Of a stretch of 64,000 nt of DNA, positions 34,958 to 44,435 are shown piece by piece. The first letter of the stretch is position 1. Each line of letters opens with the position of its first letter. The notes beneath the pieces are model-generated. The model was not told the origin of the DNA, did not search any database, and saw nothing but the letters and a program-made list of their open reading frames with translations. The translations under genes were made by a program, and so were the position numbers. The stretch is from the NCBI GenBank assembly GCA_963802415.1, contig CAWDIH010000001.1, positions 2,046,001 to 2,110,000 of the forward strand. Reading direction: 5' to 3'. This DNA comes from DATAES01 sp963802415. GTDB taxonomy: Bacteria; Actinomycetota; Acidimicrobiia; Acidimicrobiales; JACDCH01.

Positions 34958-35761
34958 CTACACGAGCGCAGAGGCGTCCATCTCGTCGAAGTAGGCGCGA
35001 GCGATCGGCGTCCAGTTGGCGCGCCGAGCGTCGAAGAGCTGCTTCGCCCGGCGCGCGGGCCACCGCCCGGGAAGGACCTCGTCCGGGAGCTCGGGATCCA
35101 CGAACGGAAACCGCCTCCAAGCGTCGACCAGGTCGATGGTGGCGGCCAACGTCGCCACGGGCGTACGAGGCCTACGTCGGTCGAACGCGCCGATGAAATG
35201 GCGATACGACGCCGCCAGCTCGTCGAGATCCCATGCCCGCTGCACGAGCTCGGCCGACGGCACGAGGTCGGTGGGCGCGGCCCGCAGCACCACCGCGAGA
35301 TCGACCAGACCGAGGTCCTTCAGGACGTCGTGCGCGACCCGTTCTCGGTCGAGATGGGGGCAGACCGCGGCACCGCCTGGAAGGAACCCGAACCCGGCGA
35401 ACGCCAACCTCGTACGGAGTTGTTGGCGCTTGGCCCGTTGGTCCTCGGGCACGGGACAGAGCACCACGAGCCACTGCCCGTCCCATCGTTGGTCCGCGCT
35501 CCCGAAACCGTAGATGCGTTCGGCACCGGTCGACAGCAGGTCCACGGCGCGCGCCGTGAGCCGCCATCGCACCCGACGCCCCATCCGCTCACCGGTCAAC
35601 AGCCCGCGATCGCCGAGCCGTGCGACTGCTTGCCGTGCGTTCTTCTCTTCCACGCCCGCCGTGTCCAACGCCGCCACCAGGGACTGCGTCCATGCGCCCT
35701 TGTCGCGCCGAGGAAGGACGACCTCGCCCAGCAGCGTCAGCAGGGTGGCGCGGGCACTCAT
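34958..35761 (-). CDS. paaX: PaaX-family transcriptional regulator
   Basis: A 267-residue PaaX-type repressor. MSARATLLTLLGEVVLPRRD with LVAALDTAGVEEKNARQAVA is the N-terminal winged helix; the middle contains DQRWDGQWLVVLCPVPEDQR and the C-terminal domain has FPFVDPELPDEVLPGRWPAR, a classic PaaX ending. PaaX proteins repress aromatic-acid catabolic genes and release DNA when they bind an aryl-CoA (phenylacetyl-CoA in E. coli). Here it is divergent from boxC, so benzoyl-CoA is the likely ligand. Start ATG 35761, where the helix-turn-helix begins; an upstream extension would run into boxC. Confidence 0.85.
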   Translation of the reverse strand: MSARATLLTLLGEVVLPRRDKGAWTQSLVAALDTAGVEEKNARQAVARLGDRGLLTGERMGRRVRWRLTARAVDLLSTGAERIYGFGSADQRWDGQWLVVLCPVPEDQRAKRQQLRTRLAFAGFGFLPGGAAVCPHLDRERVAHDVLKDLGLVDLAVVLRAAPTDLVPSAELVQRAWDLDELAASYRHFIGAFDRRRPRTPVATLAATIDLVDAWRRFPFVDPELPDEVLPGRWPARRAKQLFDARRANWTPIARAYFDEMDASALV

Positions 35762-35769
35762 CCAGCAAC

Positions 35770-35810
35770 ATTCTACAGTCTTGCGACGACACGTCGGAGC
35801 TATGTAGCAT
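35770..35810. promoter_or_regulatory. Candidate PaaX operator between paaX and boxC
   Basis: ATTCTACA at 35770-35777 and TGTAGCAT at 35803-35810 are inverted half-sites matching at 7 of 8 positions, 33 bases centre to centre (about three helical turns). They fill the 55-base gap between the two divergent start codons, so a dimeric repressor bound here could control both genes. The assignment to PaaX is inferred from position. Confidence 0.4.
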
Positions 35811-35816
35811 AAGCCC

Positions 35817-37384
35817 GTGGCCGCGGACCGGATCCGCTTCGAGACCGACCCTTCTCGGTACCGCCACTGGCGGCTCGACGTCGACGGTCCCGTGGCGACG
35901 CTCACGATGGCGGTCGATCCCACCGGCGGACTGACCGACGGCTACGAGTTGAAGCTCAATTCCTACGACCTCGCCGTTGACATCGAGCTCCACGACGCGC
36001 TGCAACGCCTGCGTTTCGAGCATCCCGGTGTGAAGGCCGTTGTCATGACCGGCGGCATCGACAAAGTGTTCTGCGCGGGTGCCAACATCCAGATGCTGGC
36101 GACGGCGTCGCACGCGCTCAAAGTCGGCTTCTGCAAGTTCACCAACGAAACGCGCAACGGCATCGAGGAGATGTCGACGCGTGGGGGCAGGTCGTGCTTG
36201 CCGCGGTGAACGGCACGGCAGCAGGCGGAGGCTACGAGCTCGCGCTCGCGTGCGACGAGATCCTGCTCGTGGACGATCGGTCGTCGTCCATCTCGCTGCC
36301 CGAGGTCCCGTTGCTCGCGGTCCTTCCCGGTACGGGCGGGCTGACGCGGATAGTCGACAAGCGCCATGTGCGGCGTGATCTTGCCGACGTGTTCGCGACC
36401 AAGGCAGAGGGGGTCAAGGGCAGACAGGCGGTCGACTGGGGACTCGTCGACGCGATCGCGCCACCGTCGACGTTCGGCGAGCTCGTTGCGAGACGGGCGC
36501 TGGACCGGGCCGCGGACTCGGACCGCCCTGACGACGCAGAGGGCATGCCGCTCGGCCCGCTCGAGCATCGGTTCGTGGCCGTCGACGTCGATGGAACTGC
36601 AGGCGTCGCCACGATCACCGTGCGGGCGTTCGCCTCGTTGGTCGAATCGCTCGAAGCGTGCCGCGAGCTCGACGATGCAATCCTCGACCTGCGCTTCAAC
36701 GAACCGGACGCGGGCACCTGGGTGCTGCGTACCGAAGGCGACCTTGATCAGATCGTTGGCGCCGATGACGAGATCGGTGGCGATGGCTGGCTGCAGCGCG
36801 AAGTGCGCTTGTTCTGGGGCCGGACATTCAAGCGCCTCGATCAGTCCTCGCGGACGCTCGTCGCGATGATCACGCCCGGCAGTTGCTTCGCCGGCACGCT
36901 CGCGGAGCTCGCGCTCGCGGCCGACCGGACGCTGCTCCTCGACGACGGCGAAACGTCGTTGCGACTCACCGAGGTGAACGACGGTCGGTACCCGATGGCC
37001 AACGGCTTGTCGCGCCTTGCGACACGGTTCTGGGGGCGCGGCGACGACCTGGCTCGGGCGCGCTCGCTTCTCGCGAAGGACCTCGCGGGCGCCGACGCCC
37101 TCGAGGCCGGTCTGGTGACAGCCACTCCCGACGACCTCGACTGGGACGATGAAGCCCGCCTCCTGCTCGAGGAGCGAGCCAGCTTCTCACCCGACGCGCT
37201 CACGGGGATGGAGGCCAATCTGCGGTTCCCGGGCCCGGAGACGATGGAGACGAAGATCTTCGCTCGTCTCACCGCGTGGCAGAACTGGATCTTTCAACGA
37301 CCGAACGCTGTCGGCCCGGAAGGCGCGCTGCCGCGCTATGGGACGGGCAGCCGCCCGACGTTCGACCGGAGGCGAGTGGGTTGA
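35817..37384 (+). pseudogene. boxC: Benzoyl-CoA-dihydrodiol lyase (BoxC), one frameshift
   Basis: BoxC opens the ring of 2,3-epoxybenzoyl-CoA to 3,4-didehydroadipyl-CoA semialdehyde and formate in the aerobic box pathway. Two crotonase-like halves are visible. The first frame (GTG 35817) encodes FETDPSRYRHWRLDVDGPVA and VVMTGGIDKVFCAGANIQML; it breaks near 36180 at CGCGTGGGGGCAG. The next frame continues WGQVVLAAVNGTAAGGGYEL and LACDEILLVDD and runs to 37384 with a full C-terminal half. Restoring one base would give about 522 residues, in the usual BoxC size range. The lesion is beside a G5 run, so a sequence error is possible. The stop overlaps the boxB start by four bases. First gene of the operon. 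Confidence 0.8.
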
Positions 37385-38793
37385 CCGTCGTCGATCTCGA
37401 CGCACGAATCCCGAACAACGTCGGCCTCGCCGAAGATCGGCGGCTGCAGCGCGTGCTCGAGGCCTGGTTGCCGCGCGATCTCGACTGGTGGCGCGAGCTC
37501 GGGCCGGCGGAGCACCAGGACGACGACGTCTTCCTCCGCACCGCGACCGCAGTCGGCCGAGAGGGTTGGGTGAACTTCGACTACGTCAGGATGCCTGAGT
37601 ACCGGTGGGGCATCTTCCTCGCAGAGGGCGAGGCCGACAGGCGAATCGCGTTCGGTGACGAACGGGGCCGGCCCGTGTGGCAGGAGGTTCCGGGCGAGTA
37701 CCGGGCCGACCTGCGCAGGCTGGTGGTCGTGCAGGGCGACACCGAACCAGCCTCGGTGGAACAGCAGCGACGCCTGTGCCGCACGGCGCCGAGCCTCTAT
37801 GACATGCGCAACCTCTTCCAGATCAACGTCGAAGAAGGGCGCCACCTCTGGGCAATGGTGTACCTGCTGCACCGCTACTTCGGTCGTGACGGGCGCGACG
37901 AGGCGGACGAGCTGCTCGAGCGGCACTCCGGCGACGTCGACAACCCGCGCATCCTGGGCGCGTCCAACGAGCCCACACCGGATTGGCTGTCGTTCTACTT
38001 CTTCACGTACTTCACGGATCGGGACGGGAAGTTCCAACTTGCGTCACTGCGCGAGAGCGCGTTCGACCCGTTGTCACGCACGTGTGAGTTCATGTTGAAG
38101 GAAGAGGCCCACCACATGTTCGTCGGTGCCACCGGCCTCGGGCGTGTCGTGCAGCGCACCGTCGATCTCATGAAGCAGCACGACACGGACGACGTACGTC
38201 CCCATGGCGGCATCGACGTCGCCACGCTCCAGCGCTACCTGAACTTCCACTACACCGTGTCGCTCGACCTGTTCGGCGCAGAGACGTCGTCGAACGCCGC
38301 GAACTACTTCGCCTCTGGTCTCAAAGGAAGGTTCCAGGAGGAGCGACGGGACGACGATCACCAGCTACGTGACGCTGTCCGACGCGTGCCCGCCGTCGTC
38401 GACGGAGCGGTGGGTGAACGAGGCGTGCCCGCGCTGTCGGCACTGAACGAGACATTGCGCGACGACTACGTCGCGGACTGCGCCAAGGGTGTCGACCGGT
38501 GGAACCGCACGCTGGCCCAAGTCGGTGCCGAGCTCAGGCTGCCGCACGTCGCCTTCCACCGAAGAGTTGGCGCGTTCGCGGACCGTCACGTCAGCCCCGA
38601 CGGCCGCATCGTGGACGACGACACGTGGGTGGCGAACCGTGCGACGTGGCTGCCGACCGGTGACGACGAGCAGTTCGTGCGCACGCTCATGCAGCCGGTC
38701 ACCGAACCGGGAAGGATGGCCGGATGGATCGCGCCGCCTGCGGCGGGCATCAACGGCAAACCGGTCGAGTTCGAATACGTGCGAGTGAGCTGA
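37381..38793 (+). CDS. boxB: Benzoyl-CoA 2,3-epoxidase oxygenase subunit (BoxB)
   Basis: A 470-residue di-iron oxygenase that, with the reductase BoxA, epoxidises benzoyl-CoA. Iron-ligand motifs of the BoxB family are present: NVEEGRHLWAMVYLL (ExxH at residues 152-155) and FMLKEEAHHMFVG (E241-H245), plus EYRWGIFLAEGE and NFHYTVSLDLFGAETSSNAA. TTG 37381 overlaps the boxC stop as TTGA, with GAGGCGAG upstream; it gives the expected length, while the longer frame from 37276 would overlap boxC by 109 bases. It is the only fully intact gene of the three box-type genes here. No boxA is found in the window, so the electron donor must be elsewhere. Confidence 0.9.
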   Translation: MTVVDLDARIPNNVGLAEDRRLQRVLEAWLPRDLDWWRELGPAEHQDDDVFLRTATAVGREGWVNFDYVRMPEYRWGIFLAEGEADRRIAFGDERGRPVWQEVPGEYRADLRRLVVVQGDTEPASVEQQRRLCRTAPSLYDMRNLFQINVEEGRHLWAMVYLLHRYFGRDGRDEADELLERHSGDVDNPRILGASNEPTPDWLSFYFFTYFTDRDGKFQLASLRESAFDPLSRTCEFMLKEEAHHMFVGATGLGRVVQRTVDLMKQHDTDDVRPHGGIDVATLQRYLNFHYTVSLDLFGAETSSNAANYFASGLKGRFQEERRDDDHQLRDAVRRVPAVVDGAVGERGVPALSALNETLRDDYVADCAKGVDRWNRTLAQVGAELRLPHVAFHRRVGAFADRHVSPDGRIVDDDTWVANRATWLPTGDDEQFVRTLMQPVTEPGRMAGWIAPPAAGINGKPVEFEYVRVS

Positions 38794-38794
38794 C

Positions 38795-40280
38795 ATGACC
38801 TACAACGCGGCGGCATGGCTGGTCGATCGCCACATCGAGTCGGGTGGAGGTGATCGTGTCGCGGTCATCTGCCGCGACGAGCGTCTGACGTACCGCGATC
38901 TGTTGCGGAGGATCTGGCGCGCTCAACACGCCTTGGCTTCGCTCGGCGTGCGCCGTACCGAGCGGGTCGTCCTCGTGATGGACGACGAGCCGAGTTTCCT
39001 GGCGTGGTTCCTCGGCGCACTGCGGTCGGGTGTCGTGCCGGTGCCGCTGTCGACGATGCTGACCAAGGGCGAGCTCGAGCCGATCGTCGACGATGCCGTG
39101 GCGAACGTCGTGGTTGCTTCTGCTCGCCACGCCGACAAGTCGAGCGCGACTGTCACCGTCGACGGTGACGATTGGGCGGACCTCGACGACGACTCCGAGA
39201 TGTCCGTGGCGCCGACCACTGAGGACTCTCCTGCGTTCTGGCTCTACTCGTCGGGCACCACCGGTGCGCCGAAGGGGGTGATGCACCGGCACTACGCGCC
39301 GGAGGCGACCGCGCACGCGATGGGCGACACGGTCCTGCGGGCTCGCCTCGACGACCGGTTCCTGTCGGTGCCGAAGTTGTTCTTCGCGTACGGCCTCGGC
39401 AACAGCATGACGTTCCCGTTCTCGGTAGGAGCCACGACGATCCTCAACCCCGAACCCTCGAGCCCGGCCGGCCTCATTGCGCTCGCCACCGAACATCGTC
39501 CGACGGTGGTCGCACTGGTGCCCGGCTTCGTCGCGGCGATGCTCGACGGGGATCTCCCCGCGGACGCGCTCGTCATCAGTACGCGTGGCCACCTCCGCGG
39601 GCGAGTCGCTCCCGGCGGACCTTCATCGCCGGTTCAGAGAACACTTCGGCGTGCCGCTGCTCGACGTGCTCGGAACGACCGAGGCGCTCAACTGCTTCAT
39701 CGGGAACCATGAGGGTCGCGAGCGTCCGGGCACGAGCGGAGAAGTCATCGCGGGCTACGAGGTCAAGTTGCTCGACGACGAGGACCGCGAGATCACCGAG
39801 CCAGAGACGCCGGGTTACCTCCATGTGCGGGGAGCCTCGGTCGCCGCCGGCTACTGGAGTCGCCACGACGCGACGCAGGCGGCGTTCCGTGGCGACTGGT
39901 TGAAGACCGGAGACGTCTACGTGCGTTCGGAGGACGACTACTTCACGTGCCTCGGACGCAACAGCGACATGATCAAGGCAGGCGGCATCTGGGTGTCACC
40001 GGCTGAGGTCGAAGCGACGTTGGTCTCTCATCCCGACGTGCTCGAAGCGGCCGTCGTCGGCCCGAGGGACGAGCGCGGACTCGAGCAGGTCGTCGCCGTC
40101 GTGGTGCCACGCGCCGGCCGCTCGATCGATCCCGCCGCGCTCGAAGCGCACTGCCGCGACCGCATCGCCGCGTTCAAGCGACCTCGACGGGTGGTTGTCG
40201 TCGAGGCGCTCCCCAAGACCGCGACCGGCAAGATTCGTCGCTTCCAGCTTCGGGACGCGCTCGCTCACGGCGAGATCTGA
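38795..40280 (+). pseudogene. Benzoate:CoA ligase (acyl-activating enzyme), one frameshift
   Basis: An ANL-superfamily ligase that would form benzoyl-CoA from benzoate, ATP and CoA. The first frame (ATG 38795, one base after boxB) encodes MTYNAAAWLVDRHIESGGGD and the AMP motif FWLYSSGTTGAPKGVMH. It leaves the family near 39580; the next frame gives VRVATSAGESLPADLHRRF, VPLLDVLGTTEAL, GDWLKTGDVYVRSEDDYFTC and the C-terminal Lys loop LPKTATGKIRRFQL. Joined, it is about 495 residues, slightly shorter than known benzoate:CoA ligases (about 510-530). The ALNCFIGN segment and the box neighbours support an aryl substrate, with benzoate the best guess. A single indel separates the halves. Confidence 0.75.
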
Positions 40281-40292
40281 TCAGAGTCTCGA

Positions 40293-41489
40293 TCAAAACG
40301 AGCCGGTCTCGGTCTTGTGCTCCGTGGCCCGAGGTCCGAACGGCGACGAGTCGAGCCACGCGCCGGCGGCAATCCCTCGCTTTGCGATCGCCGCCTGCAC
40401 CCGGCGCTTCGCGCGCACCGTCCAACCGTTCGCCTGCATGTGCTGGAGCGCGACGTTCGACGCCTCACGGTTGTAGAGGGCCGCCTCCCGCCGCGTCGCG
40501 GCGAAGCGATCGATCGCGCCCGTGTCGCCGTCGAGCGCGGCTCGGATCGAGCGGGCAGCGACGAGCGCGTCAGGGACACCGGAGTTCAGACCACGCGTGC
40601 CGAACGGTGCGAACAGATGGGCAGCCTCGCCCACCAGGCACACCCGTCGATGCCGGTCGGTGAAAGTCGACGCCACTGCTTGGTAGAACCGGTAGGTCGA
40701 CACCCACGTCACCCGATCGCCGTACTCGATGGGGAGCACGCGTCCGATCCATCGCTTCACCCCGTCGCCACCGTTGAATTCGTCCGGGTCGTCGTCGCGG
40801 CGGAGCTGGAGGTCCGCACGGATCCCGCCCGCGAACGGCACGAGCAGGACGTTGCGGCCGCCGACGGCGGGATGCTCGTAGTAGTAGACGCGCTCGGGAA
40901 GCATCGGATGTTCGTCGTCCTCGGCGACATCGACGATCACGAACGCGTCCTCGATGCGCGGCCCTTCGAGGTCGATGCCCGCCGACGATCGCACGACCGA
41001 CCGCGCTCCATCCGCGCCGATGACGTATTCGCTACTCCATTCGTCCCCGCTGGTCGTGCGTAGGACGACACCATCCGGCGACGACACACACGACTCGAGC
41101 TTCTGTTCCCACGCGAACGTGACGCCAGCTGCTGCGCACGCGTCGAACAGCACGTCTTCGATCTCGACCTGCGAAAGGTTGGTCGAGTGCGGCAGCCGCG
41201 TGGGAGCCGGAGGCGGATACGTCCGCTCGTACACCAGATCCTCGCCGTAGTACGTCTTCTTGGTCGTCCAGACGATCCCGTTGCGCGCCAGCTGCCACCC
41301 GAGCCCCTCGCGGATCGACTCGAGATGCTCGAGCGACTCGCGATGGAGGAAGGTGGCGCGACTGCCCGGGCGCTCCCGGTCCTCGGGCTCGGCCTCCAGC
41401 ACCGTGACCGGCAGCCCGTGCGCCCGCACGGCGAGCGCAGCCGTCATGCCCACCGGGCCTGCACCGACGACCAGCACAGGATGGTTCAT
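40293..41489 (-). CDS. FAD-dependent aromatic monooxygenase
   Basis: A 398-residue class A flavin hydroxylase. MNHPVLVVGAGPVGMTAALA holds the GxGxxG Rossmann motif (about residues 8-13), VIGADGARSVVRSSAGI is the DG motif, and CLVGEAAHLFAPFGTRGLNSG is the FAD ribityl motif, with Glu in place of the usual Asp of GD. It would hydroxylate an aromatic ring with NAD(P)H and O2, feeding ring-cleavage routes. It converges on the benzoate:CoA ligase with 12 bases between stops and is divergent from the FAH-family gene. Start ATG 41489; a further in-frame Met at 41531 would disrupt the standard Rossmann start and overlap the divergent gene. Confidence 0.85.
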   Translation of the reverse strand: MNHPVLVVGAGPVGMTAALAVRAHGLPVTVLEAEPEDRERPGSRATFLHRESLEHLESIREGLGWQLARNGIVWTTKKTYYGEDLVYERTYPPPAPTRLPHSTNLSQVEIEDVLFDACAAAGVTFAWEQKLESCVSSPDGVVLRTTSGDEWSSEYVIGADGARSVVRSSAGIDLEGPRIEDAFVIVDVAEDDEHPMLPERVYYYEHPAVGGRNVLLVPFAGGIRADLQLRRDDDPDEFNGGDGVKRWIGRVLPIEYGDRVTWVSTYRFYQAVASTFTDRHRRVCLVGEAAHLFAPFGTRGLNSGVPDALVAARSIRAALDGDTGAIDRFAATRREAALYNREASNVALQHMQANGWTVRAKRRVQAAIAKRGIAAGAWLDSSPFGPRATEHKTETGSF

Positions 41490-41518
41490 CAGTCGACTCG
41501 TCGTGAAAGAGTACCGAC

Positions 41519-42349
41519 GTGAAGCTGGCAACGATCAGAGACGGCGGCCGGACCCTCGCCGTCCGCATCGACGGTGACGAAGCGGTCGAACTCGGCGCGG
41601 CGGATGTAGGAGAGGTGCTGCGCCGCGACGACTGGCCATCCTTGGCGCCATCCGCGGGCGGTGACCGCCGGCCTGTCGAGGGCTTGGACTACGCGCCGCT
41701 GGTGGCGCGTCCGGACAAGATCCTGTGCGTCGGTCTCAACTACCGGAACCACATCCTCGAGATGGGCGGCGAGCTGCCCGAGTACCCCACACTGTTCGCC
41801 AAGTACACGTCGTCGTTGATCGGAGCGAACGACGACATCGTCCTGCCGGCGGTGTCCGAGATGGTCGACTGGGAGGCCGAGCTCGCCGTCGTCATCGGAA
41901 AGCGCGCGCGCCACGTGGCCGAATCCGACGCGGCCGGCGTGATCGCCGGCTATTCGGTGCTGAACGACGTGTCGGTGCGTGACTATCAGTCCCGCACGAT
42001 GCAATGGCTGCAAGGCAAGACGTTCGAGCATTCGACTCCTGTCGGGCCCCGGCTCGTCACCCGCGACGAGTCGCCGGGGCCGGATCGCGAGATCACGTGT
42101 GAGGTCGCGGGCGAGCTCATGCAGAAGGCCGACACCAGCGACCTCGTGTTCGGTCCGGAGGCGCTCGTCTCCTATGTGTCCGACATCCTCACGCTCGAGC
42201 CCGGGGACATCATCGCGACGGGGACACCCGGCGGCGTCGGCGCGGCGCGCGATCCCCAGCGCTTCCTCCAGAACGGAGAGACAGTCGTCACGCGGATCGC
42301 CGGTGTCGGTGAGCTCCGGAACGTCTGTCGCAAGGAACGCATCGGCTGA
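41519..42349 (+). CDS. Fumarylacetoacetate hydrolase (FAH) family protein
   Basis: A 276-residue FAH-family enzyme, which cleaves or isomerises C-C bonds in products of aromatic ring cleavage. The core starts at KILCVGLNYRNHILEMGGEL; metal and catalytic segments are MVDWEAELAVVIGK, GYSVLNDVSVRDYQSRTMQW and IIATGTPGGVG. The N-terminal 55 residues are the usual small beta domain. Possible activities include fumarylpyruvate hydrolysis or 2-hydroxyhepta-2,4-diene-1,7-dioate isomerisation; the sequence does not choose. Starts at GTG 41519, 29 bases from the divergent monooxygenase. The two may form one hydroxylation/cleavage route for an aromatic acid. Confidence 0.85.
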   Translation: MKLATIRDGGRTLAVRIDGDEAVELGAADVGEVLRRDDWPSLAPSAGGDRRPVEGLDYAPLVARPDKILCVGLNYRNHILEMGGELPEYPTLFAKYTSSLIGANDDIVLPAVSEMVDWEAELAVVIGKRARHVAESDAAGVIAGYSVLNDVSVRDYQSRTMQWLQGKTFEHSTPVGPRLVTRDESPGPDREITCEVAGELMQKADTSDLVFGPEALVSYVSDILTLEPGDIIATGTPGGVGAARDPQRFLQNGETVVTRIAGVGELRNVCRKERIG

Positions 42350-42375
42350 CGCCGGTCTCCCCGGCCGGCTGAGGT

Positions 42376-42493
42376 CCCCGTCGCGCACATTGTCGACTCA
42401 CCCACCGATTTCGGTGGCTCAGTCGACACAGACTACGGATGGCTCGCGTCTGTGTCTGCTGGCCCACCGATTCCGTCGCTCAGTCGACACAGA
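42376..42493. repeat. Partial second copy of the palindromic element
   Basis: Aligns without gaps to 34760-34877, about 98 of 118 positions identical by my count, starting with 20 identical bases (CCCCGTCGCGCACATTGTCG). It keeps the first two hairpins but lacks the third hairpin and terminal repeat. It lies between the FAH and P450 genes. Confidence 0.7.
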
Positions 42494-42527
42494 ACCGCAC
42501 GGGCGAAGGATGTCATAGGTTGACGCG

Positions 42528-43736
42528 ATGACGACGCTCGACGGCGCGCCGACGATCGCCCTGCTCTCATCCGCGTCGTTCGCCCACGGCCAGCCGCACG
42601 AGCAGTTCGCGTGGCTGCGTGAGCACGACCCCGTCCACTGGCACGACGAGCCCGGCGGCGGGCCGGGGTTCTGGGCGGTGACCCGCTATCGCGACGTCAA
42701 GGCCGTCGGCCGCGACGCAGCGACGTTCTCGTCGAAGCCGGGGATCATGATCCCCGACAACGAGGGCGGGATCGATGTCGCCGGCCACGAGATGATGATC
42801 TCGGCCGACCCGCCCGTGCACACCGGATTGCGCAAGCTGGTGGCGCCCGAGTTCATACCCCGCGCCGCGAAGGCCATGCGACCGCGCATCGAAGAGCTCG
42901 CGTCGCTGATCATCGACGGCGTCGTGGGTCGCGGCGAGTGTGATCTCGTGAACGACATCGCAGGACTGATGCCCTCGTACGTCATCGCCGACATGCTCGG
43001 CATCCCGCTGGAGGACGGCGTCGACTTGTACGGCCTCACGGAGAAGATCCACGCTGCGCCCGAGTCACAGGAGGCCGGCGCGGCGATGGGCGCGGTGCTC
43101 CAGATGTTCAACTACGCACGCGACGTGTGGGAGCACAAGCGCGTGGAGCCGGCAGACGATCTGGCCACCTTGATCGCCACTGCGACCGTCGACGATCACG
43201 AGCTCGAGCTGATCGACTTCAACCTCTTCTTCCTGTTGCTCATCGACGCCGGCGGCGATACGACTCGCAACTTGGTGGCTGGTGGGATGGATGCACTCTT
43301 CTCGCGTCCGGAGCAACTGGCGTGGCTGCGCGCCGATCTCGACACGAGACTGGCCGGCGCCATCGAGGAGTTGCTGCGGTGGATCAGCCCGGTCGTGTAC
43401 ATGCGCCGTACCGCGGTCGATGACACCACGCTGGAAGGCGTGCCGATCGCGGCGGGGCAGAAGGTGGTCATGTACTACGGCTCAGCGAACCGGGATCCCG
43501 ACGCCTTCGGGCCGACGGCGGGAGAGCTCGACCTGGCGCGTGCACCCAACGACCACGTCGCGTTTGGTGGCGGGGGACCACACTTCTGCCTCGGCGCCCA
43601 CATTGCCCGCATCGAGATCCACGCCCTGCTGCGTGAGCTGCTGACCCGTCTGGTCGACGTGCGGCCTGCAGGCGACACAGAGTGGCTGCCCTCGACGTTC
43701 ATCTCCGGACCGAAGCACCTTCCGATCACCTGCTGA
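42528..43736 (+). CDS. Cytochrome P450
   Basis: A 402-residue soluble bacterial P450. The haem-binding loop is FGGGGPHFCLGAH with the axial Cys at residue 354; the I-helix oxygen-activation motif is LLIDAGGDTTRN (about 239-250), the ExxR is in AIEELLRWISP, and the B/C-helix region reads SADPPVHTGLRKLVAPEF. It needs ferredoxin partners, which are not encoded nearby. The substrate is unknown; its place after the aromatic genes suggests hydroxylation or demethylation of an aromatic or terpenoid acid, but this is inference. ATG 42528. Confidence 0.9.
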   Translation: MTTLDGAPTIALLSSASFAHGQPHEQFAWLREHDPVHWHDEPGGGPGFWAVTRYRDVKAVGRDAATFSSKPGIMIPDNEGGIDVAGHEMMISADPPVHTGLRKLVAPEFIPRAAKAMRPRIEELASLIIDGVVGRGECDLVNDIAGLMPSYVIADMLGIPLEDGVDLYGLTEKIHAAPESQEAGAAMGAVLQMFNYARDVWEHKRVEPADDLATLIATATVDDHELELIDFNLFFLLLIDAGGDTTRNLVAGGMDALFSRPEQLAWLRADLDTRLAGAIEELLRWISPVVYMRRTAVDDTTLEGVPIAAGQKVVMYYGSANRDPDAFGPTAGELDLARAPNDHVAFGGGGPHFCLGAHIARIEIHALLRELLTRLVDVRPAGDTEWLPSTFISGPKHLPITC

Positions 43737-43767
43737 CTTCCGACTGACGGCGACTACGGTCGCCGTC

Positions 43768-44115
43768 ATGGCGAACTTCAAGCGAATGGCGCCGATCTTT
43801 CCTGTGCATGACCTCACTGCGTCGCTGGCCTACTATCAGCGACTCGGGTTTGGGACCCGGGAGTACGAGGGCGGCGGCTACGGCTTCGCGACACGCGACG
43901 GCATCGAGATCCACTTGGGAACCGTGCCGGACGACGACGATCGAACGGCGGCGGCGTATCTGTTCGTCGACGACGCCGACGAACTGGCGCGCGTCTGGCA
44001 GGCCACTGGCGCCGACGTCAGAACGCCCGAGGACACCGAGTGGGGCCAGCACGAGGGTGTGGTCATCGACCCGGACGGGAACGTGATCCGGTTCGGCTCG
44101 CCCGTGAACCCTTAG
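43768..44115 (+). CDS. Glyoxalase/bleomycin-resistance-fold (VOC) protein
   Basis: A 115-residue single-domain vicinal-oxygen-chelate protein: MAPIFPVHDLTASLAYYQRL (strand-helix opening), GIEIHLGTVP, AAYLFVDDADELARVWQATG and GVVIDPDGNVIRFG (C-terminal metal-site strand). Such proteins bind metals or planar drugs, or act as dioxygenases or isomerases. This short type is often a bleomycin-resistance-like protein of unknown ligand. It follows the P450 by 31 bases and may share its transcript. Confidence 0.8.
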   Translation: MANFKRMAPIFPVHDLTASLAYYQRLGFGTREYEGGGYGFATRDGIEIHLGTVPDDDDRTAAAYLFVDDADELARVWQATGADVRTPEDTEWGQHEGVVIDPDGNVIRFGSPVNP

Positions 44116-44435
44116 GACTGCGTTAATGGCGCCCGTTGTGTGTCGACGTCGCTTTTGGACGCAAGCGCACGCGTTGATGATCGTGTGTTGCGCGCGGTTG
44201 AGATGGCGTTGTTCCAGAGGCCGGTTGCCGTTGAGATTCAGCGGAAAGTCCTCGCCAAAATCGGGTAGCAGGCGGACGCGAACCGCACGGTGCAGCGCGA
44301 ATGGGCTGACAGCAGGCCTGTTCGCCTGATACATCGAGTTCCGAAGATGACCGAACGATCTTCGTATTGATGATGCCCGCGGACCTGCCGACGTAAGAAG
44401 ATCATGTCTCGGCGGCTAGTTTCGGAGTGGCAACC
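44116..44435. other. Intergenic stretch with one short open frame
   Basis: This 320-base gap is noticeably less GC-rich than its neighbours and has no long coding frame. One frame, from GTG 44140 to TAG at 44266-44268, encodes a 42-residue helical peptide (VSTSLLDASARVDDRVLRAV, then EMALFQRPVAVEIQRKVLAK). It has no clear ribosome-binding site; it may be a degraded gene end. The rest, up to the sigma factor, holds nothing I can recognise. Confidence 0.3.
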
